Part shown: positions 1 through 7,723 of the stretch, piece after piece | How the letters are laid out: each line of letters starts with the position of its first letter | How positions within the stretch are numbered: the stretch's first letter is position 1 | Source: Rhodovulum sp. ES.010 | Lineage (GTDB): Bacteria > Pseudomonadota > Alphaproteobacteria > Rhodobacterales > Rhodobacteraceae | Assembly (NCBI RefSeq): GCF_900142935.1 | Contig: NZ_FSRS01000001.1 | Coordinates: 3,202,501-3,266,500 of the forward strand | Direction of reading: 5' to 3' | Length of the DNA stretch: 64,000 nucleotides | Translations under genes and position numbers: made by a program | Notes under the pieces: generated by a model | Told to the model about the DNA's origin: nothing | Database searches by the model: none | The model's input: only the letters and a program-made list of their open reading frames with translations

Positions 1-112
1 ACAGTCGCAGCGACAGGGTCGGCCTTTTCACCGACACGGTTGCCCCTGGCTATCCGACAGCGCCCCGCGCTGCACGGAGCGCCGCCGCGTGCGTAGGACG
101 AAGGAGCGACGG

Positions 113-1339
113 ATGACGAGTTACGATCCCGAAAAGGGCTACATCGCGATCCTGGGGTGGAGCCTCAACGCCATCGACGCGGTCGACCGGTTCGATCGGC
201 GCTACATCGTGGTGGCGCCGCCCTGGGCGGAAGACTACTGCAAGCAGAACGACATCCCCTATATGGCCTGGGACTTCGACCGTCTGAACGAACGGTCCTA
301 CGAGCTGGCCACAAAGCTCAAGGACGAGGGCGTCGATGTCGCGATCCCGCTGTTCGAGGAAACCGTGGAATGGGCCGGGGCAGTCAACGCGGTGCTCTTG
401 GAGAATCCGCGCCTTCTGGGGCAGTCGATGCTGTTCCGTGACAAGTCGCTGATGAAGCGGCGTGCCCAGCTTGGTGGCATTCGCGTGGGCGTCTTCGAGG
501 AGGCGCATGACCGGGGCGACGTGATCCGGTTCCTTGTGCGCGTGAACCAGACGCTGCTCAAGCTGGACGGCGACCCGAACGACCCGATCCATTTCAAGGC
601 GTTCGACAAGTCGGGTACCGCGGGCCACCGCGTGATCCGCACGCCCGAGGACGTGGACAACATCCCCGACGAGGAATTTCCCGCGCTTCTGGAAAGCCAT
701 CTCGACGGCTGGGAATTCGCGGTCGAGGCGTGGATCAAGGACCGCAAGATCCAGTTCCTGAACATCTCGGAATATGTGACGCTGGGCTATTCGGTCTTCG
801 TGCCCGCCACGCCCGAGCTCGAGAAACATCGCGCACGGATCACCGAGGAGATCGAGAAGCTGATCGAGGCGTTCGACATCGATTTCGGCTTCATACACCC
901 GGAATACTTCCTGACCAACGACAACAAGCTTTACTTCGGCGAGGTCGCCTATCGCCCGCCGGGGTTCAACGCGTTGGAGCTGATCGAGCGGGCCTACGGG
1001 TTCAACGGCTACCAGGGCATGGTGCTGATGTTCGACCCGAAGGCCACCAAGGAGGAGATCGACGCCTTCTTTCCCAAGCCCGTCGAGGACGCGAAGGGGC
1101 ATGCGGGCTGTTTCGGCGTCTATCCCCGGCGCCGGGTTGTCAGCCATCTGGAAATCCCGGAGGAAACGCAGAACCATCCCTATTTCGAGTTCCACGAACT
1201 CGCCGAGCCGATGGAACAGAAGGTCACCAAGCGCACGGCCTTCGGCACGCATTGGGGGCTTGCGTATTTCTTCGGCGACGATCCGCACAAATTGCGCGAC
1301 CTGTTAAAGGCTCAGGAAGAATTGGACTTCTATGTCTGA
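113..1339 (+). CDS. ATP-grasp domain ligase of unknown substrate
   Basis: This 408-residue protein has the general layout of an ATP-grasp carboxylate-amine/thiol ligase. An N-terminal Rossmann-like pre-ATP-grasp segment (YIAILGWSLNAIDAV) is followed by an ATP-grasp core with the metal/ATP-binding pattern FIHPEYFL...LYFGEVAYRPPG. Such enzymes join a carboxylate, through an acyl phosphate, to an amine. Nothing in the sequence shows the substrate. The ATG at 113 is preferred over an upstream GTG at 89 because AAGGAG sits six bases before it. The gene is followed after 40 bp by a co-directional gene for a 666-residue protein of unrecognised family, so the two are probably co-transcribed and may act on the same product. 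There is no signal peptide, so it is expected in the cytoplasm. The fold assignment is fairly secure and the role is unknown. Confidence 0.75.
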   Translation: MTSYDPEKGYIAILGWSLNAIDAVDRFDRRYIVVAPPWAEDYCKQNDIPYMAWDFDRLNERSYELATKLKDEGVDVAIPLFEETVEWAGAVNAVLLENPRLLGQSMLFRDKSLMKRRAQLGGIRVGVFEEAHDRGDVIRFLVRVNQTLLKLDGDPNDPIHFKAFDKSGTAGHRVIRTPEDVDNIPDEEFPALLESHLDGWEFAVEAWIKDRKIQFLNISEYVTLGYSVFVPATPELEKHRARITEEIEKLIEAFDIDFGFIHPEYFLTNDNKLYFGEVAYRPPGFNALELIERAYGFNGYQGMVLMFDPKATKEEIDAFFPKPVEDAKGHAGCFGVYPRRRVVSHLEIPEETQNHPYFEFHELAEPMEQKVTKRTAFGTHWGLAYFFGDDPHKLRDLLKAQEELDFYV

Positions 1340-1379
1340 AGACGGGTATGCGGGTCCTTGAGACGAGGTAAGACAGCCG

Positions 1380-3380
1380 ATGGCGGAAACCGAGCCCGAG
1401 GCCGACCGGCTGGGCGGCACGCTGGATGTGGCGCTCGACCGGCTTGAGCAGTCGCGCCCCTTCAACAAGCATCGCTTCCAGCGGCCGGTTCTCGACGTGA
1501 TCGCACGTCTGATCCCTGTGCCGGGCGGGCTGGAGGCGGTGTTGCGTCGGGCCCCGCGGCTGGAGGCGGCGGGCCTGTTCCACGGGTCGGACTGGGACGC
1601 GCCGGCCAGCCTGCAGCCGCAACTGGTGGGCCAGACGCTGGCCGCCGACGACAAGATCATGGTCGCGCTCGAGGTGGCGAGCCTGATGCGGTTTCTCGCG
1701 ATTGCGCAGGGGCGGGCGGCGCATCACAGCCTGCATGCCGAGTTCGCGCGGCATTTCCTGACCCAGGTTCTCGCGCTGAACCTGCGCCATTTCTTCGCCG
1801 GCACGTCCGAAGCCGACCGGCAGCTTGCCAATCCCGGCCTGCGCCAGGCGGTGTTCCGCTTCATCGCCGAGCATACGGGGCTGAAGGATGTGCTCGGCGT
1901 TCTGGTCGACGAGATCTGGCGCATCCTCGATCAGCGCCCGGTGCAGACCGGCCCGGTGAAGGAGATGATCACCCAGATCGCCATCGCGATGACGCGGCAG
2001 GGCGTCGAGGCCGGACAGGAGCGGCTGGGCGCCGAACGGCTGGTCAGCGCGCTGTTCGGCCCGACCTCGGAATGCCTCGACGATCCCGGCGTGGCGGTCT
2101 ATGTCGGGCGGCTCGCCCATCTCGACGAAACCGCGCTGCACCGCGAGGCGCTTGGCTTCGCCCGCGCGATGCACGACACCGGGCTGGTATCCGACTACCA
2201 CGCCGCGTTTCTGCGCTGGGTGGCGCTTCACACCGAGGTCGAGATTCTGCCCGAGGCGTTGGGCCTGGGTCCAACGGGCAAGGAGTGCTGGCGGCGCTGG
2301 CACACCCTTGTCGGCGACCTGATCGATGCCGCGATTTCCGAGTGTACGCCGCAGGCCGTCTACGGGCTGGCGATGCTGCTGGAACGCGGGCTTCTCCACC
2401 TGCCGCCTATCGGGCCCGCCCTGCGCCGGCAGATGGCGATGAAACTGGCGCCGGAAACCGCGCAGCGTCTGTTGCTGGCCTATGGGGACATGGTCGCGCC
2501 CGAGACCCGGCTGCTGGCCGGCGTGCTCGAGGTTCTGGGTCAGCCGCTGGGCGTCGGCCAGGGGGCAAACCCCACCTGCCAGTCGGCCCGTGCCATCGCG
2601 ATGTGGGCGCTGAACGATCCCGACTATCTGTTGAACCTGATCGCCCAGGCGGGCGAGTTCGACACGCTGCTGATGCATTTCGAGGGGCAGCCGATCAACT
2701 CGGCCGATCTGCCCGCAGGGCTCGCGCTTGCCGCGCCGATCGATGCCGACCCGGTTTCGGTGGTGCTGGTGCCCCATCTCGACCGCATCTATGCGCAGAT
2801 GGGCAAGCTCTGCGCGCCGCGCGGGGGCGATCCGCACCGCTGGGTCAACCCCGAGTTCCACGGCTGGTGGGTGCCACGCGACTGCCTTGTCGCGGTGGAT
2901 GTCGCCACCGGAAAGCTCGACGGTTTCGACACGTTCCTGACGCGGTTCTTCCAGAGCTACGATCCGCGCTTCAACGGCGGGCGGCCGGTGATCCATCCCC
3001 AGCCCGCCGGGATCGCCGTGACCGACAGCGCGGCGCGTTTCGTGGGGTGGCACGCGATCGCGATCCTGCGCGTCACCGAGGATCAGCACGGCGAGATGCG
3101 GGTCTATTTCTACAATCCCAACAATGACAGCGGTCAGGACTGGGGCGGCGGCGTGGTCGTTTCCACCGCAGGCCGCGGCGAGCGCCACGGCGAGGCGTCG
3201 CTGCCCATCGAGCAGTTCGCCTCGCGCCTTTACCTGTTCCATGACGACCCGATCCGCCCGCCGGGGATCGGCATGCCGGTCCCCGATGGCACGGTCGCGC
3301 GCGTCCGGCAGATGGCCACGGCAAGCTGGGCCGCCGCGCGGTTGCCCTTGGACACGCTGGGGGCGGTCGGCAGCGAGTAG
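1380..3380 (+). CDS. Large protein of unknown family with possible papain-like Cys/His/Asn motifs
   Basis: I do not recognise this 666-residue protein as a named family. The first ~380 residues are rich in Leu, Ala and Arg and look helical. The last third contains QGANPTCQSARAIAMW (Gln394, Cys400), then GWHAIAIL (His558), then YNPNNDSG followed by a Trp-Gly (Asn579 to Asp583). The order Gln...Cys...His...Asn with these spacings resembles papain-fold or C39-like cysteine peptidases and transglutaminases, but this is inference from motifs alone. No signal peptide is seen. It lies 40 bp downstream of an ATP-grasp ligase and may process or hydrolyse what that ligase makes. Downstream genes are decayed, which leaves this pair isolated. 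The ATG start at 1380 has only a weak GAGG-type ribosome site. Confidence 0.6.
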   Translation: MAETEPEADRLGGTLDVALDRLEQSRPFNKHRFQRPVLDVIARLIPVPGGLEAVLRRAPRLEAAGLFHGSDWDAPASLQPQLVGQTLAADDKIMVALEVASLMRFLAIAQGRAAHHSLHAEFARHFLTQVLALNLRHFFAGTSEADRQLANPGLRQAVFRFIAEHTGLKDVLGVLVDEIWRILDQRPVQTGPVKEMITQIAIAMTRQGVEAGQERLGAERLVSALFGPTSECLDDPGVAVYVGRLAHLDETALHREALGFARAMHDTGLVSDYHAAFLRWVALHTEVEILPEALGLGPTGKECWRRWHTLVGDLIDAAISECTPQAVYGLAMLLERGLLHLPPIGPALRRQMAMKLAPETAQRLLLAYGDMVAPETRLLAGVLEVLGQPLGVGQGANPTCQSARAIAMWALNDPDYLLNLIAQAGEFDTLLMHFEGQPINSADLPAGLALAAPIDADPVSVVLVPHLDRIYAQMGKLCAPRGGDPHRWVNPEFHGWWVPRDCLVAVDVATGKLDGFDTFLTRFFQSYDPRFNGGRPVIHPQPAGIAVTDSAARFVGWHAIAILRVTEDQHGEMRVYFYNPNNDSGQDWGGGVVVSTAGRGERHGEASLPIEQFASRLYLFHDDPIRPPGIGMPVPDGTVARVRQMATASWAAARLPLDTLGAVGSE

Positions 3381-3429
3381 CGGTCGGCCCGGTGCGCCGC
3401 CCGTTGCGGCCGCGGCGGGTCGAGTGCCG

Positions 3430-4602
3430 TCAGCCGGGAGTCCGTTTTTCCGCGACCGGCAGGATCAGCAACGGCCCGAGCACGAAAAACACGATCACCA
3501 CCGACATGCCGGCGCGCTGGCTGCCCGTCAGCGCGGTGAGCCCGGCCACCAGCGCGGGACCGGTGAACACGGCGATCTTGCCGACGTGGCGAAGAAGCCG
3601 AACATCTGCGTTTCCACGGCCGGGGGCGCCACCGGGGCGAGCAGAGATCGGCTGGCCGGTTGGACCGGGCCGAGGTAGAAGCCAACGGCAACGGCGAAGG
3701 CCCAGAACGAAGCAGCGCCCCCGACAAGCAGGATCGGCACGCCGAACAGCAACGCCTGGTGCACCGCCATGCCGAAGGTCCCCGCCGCGTAGACTCCGCC
3801 AAAGGCGAAGAGCGTGCCCGTGCCGTCGGTATAGACCAGCTGGGCGACCGGAAACCGGACGAAATTCGCGTGGTGCCGGAGATCGGTAAGCATGGCGCGC
3901 AAACGGCCCAGGCCCTCGCGCGCGGCGCGCCGCAGCCCAAGCCCGCTGCGCGGCCGGTCGGGCGTCAGCACCAAGAGCCGGAGCGAGAAGACGACCAGCC
4001 GGGCCGCCACGATAGGTCCCACCAGCGGCATCGCCGTCGCTTCGCCGCCGGGCCGGCCGTCCAGCACAGCGAAGAAGACGAGGCCGAGGCAGGCGATCCC
4101 GCCGAAATACCCCATGGCCCATCCCCGTCCCGACAGCCGGCCCAGCCGCTCGGGCGGGACGATCCGCGGCAGCTATCGCGTTGAGACCTTGGAGAGTTCC
4201 GGAGGTCCGCCCCATAGCTGCCGAGCGCGACCTGCGTCAGCGCGAGCGGCACCGCCGCCGCGCCCGGCCGAACGAACCACAGTGTCGCGGTGGCCACGGC
4301 CACCAGCGCGGTCGCGGCGACCAGCCAGGGTTTCGCCGGGCCGCCGCGGTTCGCGATGGCCCCTGCGAGCGGGGCGGTCAGCGCTGCCGAGACGCCCGCA
4401 AGCGCCTGGGCCGCGCCCATTGGGCCATGCCCTTGGCCGCGTTCTCAGCGAGCGCGTGGGTGAAGTAGGCGCTGAAGACGAATGCGATGATCACCGCCGA
4501 AAAGCCGTCAGACGCACCGAGGCATAGCGCCCAAGGCGTCCCAGACGGCGCGCGCCGCCCCATGATCCAGCAGCGCAGGGTCCTCCGCGGGCATGGCCGC
4601 AA
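3430..4602 (-). pseudogene. Decayed UMF1/Atg22-like MFS transporter
   Basis: Three minus-strand frames together spell an MFS transporter of the UMF1 (Atg22-like) type. The N-terminal part reads IIAFVFSAYFTHALAENAAK, then ALAGVSAALTAPLAGAIANR. The middle continues in another frame (MGYFGGIACLGLVFF, then VRFPVAQLVYTDGTGTLFAF), and the last helices return in a third frame (ALTGSQRAGMSVVIVFFVLG). At least two frameshifts separate these pieces, so no functional protein is expected. It lies directly downstream of a similarly damaged AMP-ligase gene on the same strand, and the two were probably an operon. Sequencing indels are an alternative explanation, but the extent of damage across both genes favours real decay. 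Confidence 0.75.
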
Positions 4603-4604
4603 GG

Positions 4605-6322
4605 GGCATCGGGCTCGGCGCCTCCACGCGGCCCTCCCGCCCCGCGCCCGAACCCTTGTTCCAGCTCGTCGCGCCGGATCTTGCCCAGCAGCCTGCGCGC
4701 CAGCGCGTCGCCCGCCATCGTCACCTCGGCCAGGCGCTTGTAGCGGGGCAGCGCGCGGCCCTGTTGCCTGACGGCCTCTTCGCCCTCTTCCGCGACAGTG
4801 CTGCCGCCCTGGGCGCGCAGGCCCGCCGGGTCTGCAACGGCCACCGCACAGAGCCGACGGTCGCGTTTGTAGATGCCGATCTCGCGGATCACCTGATGGC
4901 GTTCGTAGAATGCCTCGAGGTCTTCCAGCAAGATGTTATCGCCGGCCTCCGTCACAACGAAGAGCGACGACCGGCCAAGGACGTGCAGGTAGCCGCCCTG
5001 GTCGAGATAGCCGCGATACCCGGCGCGAACCCGCCATCCGCGGTAAACGCTTAGGCGGTCTTGTCGGGCAGGCCGAGATAGCTGCTGAAGACATTGGGGC
5101 CGCGTGCCTCGATTTCGCCGATCCTGCAGCCCGGATCGGTCCCTCAACATGCTTTGCGGCAACGCGCAGCGCCACGCCCGCGACCGGTTGGCCCGCGCTG
5201 GCGAAGGTCCTGTCGCCGGGGGGCAGGGTGCTCAGCATCGGTGCCGTCTCGGTCAGGCCGCAGCCGGTCGCGACCGTCCAGCCGAACGCGTCGAGCCGCG
5301 AGGCGTGCTCCTGGTCAAGCGGGGCTCCGCCCGAGGCCCGAAGCCGCAGCCGCGGCGCCACCTTCCGATGGACCGGCCGCATCAGAACCCGTCCGACGGG
5401 CAACGACAGGCGGCGATGCGCAAACAGGCTGACCCCGGTGAGCGCGCCATGGAGGCGCCGGGCGAGTACGCCGCGCTCGCCGATGCGGCGGTCGATGCCG
5501 TCGACCAGCGCCCGGTAGAGCCGGGGAACCCCGAGCAGCGTGGTTACCTGCCCCGCGTGCATGGCCGACCGCATGTCCGGCCCGGTCAGCGACCGCGGAA
5601 AGACGATGCCGACGCCATAGCTGAGCGCGGTCAGCAGACCGACCACGAACGGATAGAAATGGTACAAAGGCAACGGCAGCAGCAGGCGTTCGCCCCGCTC
5701 CACCAGCCCCATTTCAATCAGGCGGTCGAGCTCGGACAAGAGGTTCGCATGGCCTAGGAGAACGCCCTTGTGTGGCCCCGTCGTGCCCGAGGTATAGAAC
5801 AGAACCGCCGTGGCCGTGGGCGCGATGCCGGGCAGGTTGCTTTCGGATGCCTCGCCGGGAGATGGCGCCTCGGGGCGCATGTCGCGAATCCTGGCGTTGT
5901 CGCCCGGCACCGCAGCCACGCGGTCCCGCGCCTCGTCGGTGAAGACCAAGGAGGGGCGGCGTCTTGCAGGGTATGGGCAAGCGCGTCGCGGCCGAGACTT
6001 GCATCCACCGGCACTGTCACCGCGCCTGCATTCACGACCGCGAGGGCGGTGACAAACCAGCCGACCGAGTTCTGCCCGACGAGGGCGACGCGGTCGCCAT
6101 GGCCGATGCCATCCGTAGACAAGACCGCAGTCATCGCATCGATCTATGCGGCCAGGTCGAGGTAGCTGAGCGCCGTGACGCCGTCATCCTCCTGCGTCAG
6201 CATGGCCGGGGAGTCCCCGAACGCCCGGAGGCTCTCCAGAATGCTGCCCAGCGTCTTGCCTGTTCCATCGGCACGGTCGCCGTCGCCGTGCGGATCTGCA
6301 GGCGGGTCCGATGCCATGGCCA
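4605..6322 (-). pseudogene. Decayed AMP-forming acyl-CoA/acyl-ACP synthetase
   Basis: The minus strand encodes pieces of an ANL-superfamily adenylating enzyme. It starts near an ATG at 6322 (MAMASDPPADPHGDG), reads through ILESLRAFGDSPAMLTQEDD and meets an in-frame TAG near 6147. It then continues with VALVGQNSVGWFVTALAVVN and shifts frame near 5950. The P-loop-like core LFYTSGTTGPHKGV and the GCGLTETAPM motif follow. Another frameshift near 5100 leads to the C-terminal part (YLDQGGYLHVLGRSSLFVV, IGIYKRDRRLCAVAV). One nonsense codon and at least two frameshifts make it non-functional. It precedes the UMF1 transporter remnant on the same strand. Confidence 0.8.
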
Positions 6323-6594
6323 TCTTGCGCCTCGGTCCGAGCGCCTGTTCTGCCGCGTTCCGGGCCGTTCACCGGGCAGGCGTTGCGAGTGTAAAGGATA
6401 TGCCGGCCCCGCGGCCCGGCCAAGTTCGTCGTTCGGCACGCCGCGTGTGGCAGGCGGGGTCCTCAGCCGCGCCGATGCCGGGGTGCATATCCGGCGCGGA
6501 CGTATCCGACAGGCCGCCGAGTCGATCTCCGCGTCCGATATTAAAGGCCGTCCGGGTCATCCGCGCGTGCTTGCGGGCACGTTAGCTCGGGGTG

Positions 6595-7719
6595 TCAGCG
6601 CGCCGCCGCCATCGTCTTTCGAAAACGTTTGAGCGCGAGGCCCAAGAACACGCTGCCGATGCAGATCACCGCCAGAAGTTCTTTCCAGACAAGGTGCAGC
6701 CCCGCCCCACGGTAGAGGACCGCCTGCGCGAAAGTGGTGAAATGCGTAGCGGGCGAGAGTTGCATCAGGCTGCGTAACGGCTCGGGCATGGCCTCCAGCG
6801 GGGTCACCCCGCCCGACAGCAGGTAGAGGACCACGAAGACCGGGATCGCGAGCAGCCCGAATTGCGGCATCGTGGTGGCGAAGGTTGCCAGCATGATGCC
6901 GAGCGCGGTCACCGAGAACAGGTAGATGCCCGCGCCGATGGCGAAGATGCCGATCGAGCCGGGCACCGGAATGCCCATGAGCGCCTCGACCACCACAAGC
7001 AGCGAGAGGACCGCGGCGCCGACAATGACGAGGCCATTGGCCCAGATCTTGGCCAGCATGATTTCGAGTGCAGTGACCGGCATCACCATCAGGTGCTCGA
7101 TCGTGCCATGTTCGCGTTCGCGGATCACGGCCGCCCCCGAGAGGACGACCGACAGGATGGTGACGTTGCCGATCACCTGCATGACCGCGAAGAACCACTG
7201 CGATTGCAGGTTGGGGTTGAACCTTGCGCGGGGTACGAGGCTGGCGGGCAGGACGGACTGTCCACCAGCGCCGGACAGGAAGTCGGCGATCTCGTCGTCG
7301 ACGATGCGCTGGATGTAGGCGGTGCCGTTGCCGGCCAGCGTCATCGCCGTGGCGTCTATGCTCAGTTGCAGCGTGGGCTGGCGCCCGGCCAGAATATCGG
7401 CCTCGAACCCTGCGGGCACATGAAGCACAAAGCTGTATCGGCCGCGGTCCAGTGCCGGTGCCATCTCCTCCATCCCGATCAGGTCGGCTTGCCGGAAATA
7501 GGGGGGCAGAAAGGCTGCGCGGAGCCGGGTCGACAGGGTCGTGCGGTCCTCGTCCACCACGGCGATCGCGGCGTTGCGCACCTCGGTCTGCACGCCATGC
7601 GCCACCGCGAACACGGCGCCGGTGAAGGTGTAGAGGACCAGCCCCATTAGCACCGGGTCGCGGAACAGGCTCCACAATTCCTTCAGACCGAGGCGGACTA
7701 TGTTGCGCAGGCTGCGCAT
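6595..7719 (-). CDS. ABC-2 type transporter permease (YhhJ-like)
   Basis: A 374-residue ABC-2 family membrane subunit. An N-terminal transmembrane helix (LMGLVLYTFTGAVFAVAHG) is followed by a large extracytoplasmic domain, then five or more C-terminal helices that begin with the coupling-helix region EREHGTIEHLMVMPVTALEI. It starts 4 bp after the stop of the two-cassette ATPase/permease gene and is the last gene of a three-gene operon whose order (HlyD, ATPase-permease, permease) matches yhiI-rbbA-yhhJ of enterobacteria. It probably forms the second half of the membrane channel of an export complex. The exported substrate cannot be read from sequence. Confidence 0.88.
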   Translation of the reverse strand: MRSLRNIVRLGLKELWSLFRDPVLMGLVLYTFTGAVFAVAHGVQTEVRNAAIAVVDEDRTTLSTRLRAAFLPPYFRQADLIGMEEMAPALDRGRYSFVLHVPAGFEADILAGRQPTLQLSIDATAMTLAGNGTAYIQRIVDDEIADFLSGAGGQSVLPASLVPRARFNPNLQSQWFFAVMQVIGNVTILSVVLSGAAVIREREHGTIEHLMVMPVTALEIMLAKIWANGLVIVGAAVLSLLVVVEALMGIPVPGSIGIFAIGAGIYLFSVTALGIMLATFATTMPQFGLLAIPVFVVLYLLSGGVTPLEAMPEPLRSLMQLSPATHFTTFAQAVLYRGAGLHLVWKELLAVICIGSVFLGLALKRFRKTMAAAR

Positions 7720-7723
7720 CGTC

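Noticed and set aside
50..1288. Long minus-strand open frame opposite the ATP-grasp gene
   Set aside because: Arg/Leu/Val-rich composition without motifs; the plus-strand frame has ATP-grasp motifs and a ribosome site, so this is a GC-rich shadow.
1224..3242. 672-residue minus-strand frame opposite the 666-residue gene
   Set aside because: No domain is visible; composition is typical of an antisense shadow, and the plus strand has catalytic-like motifs and continues the operon.
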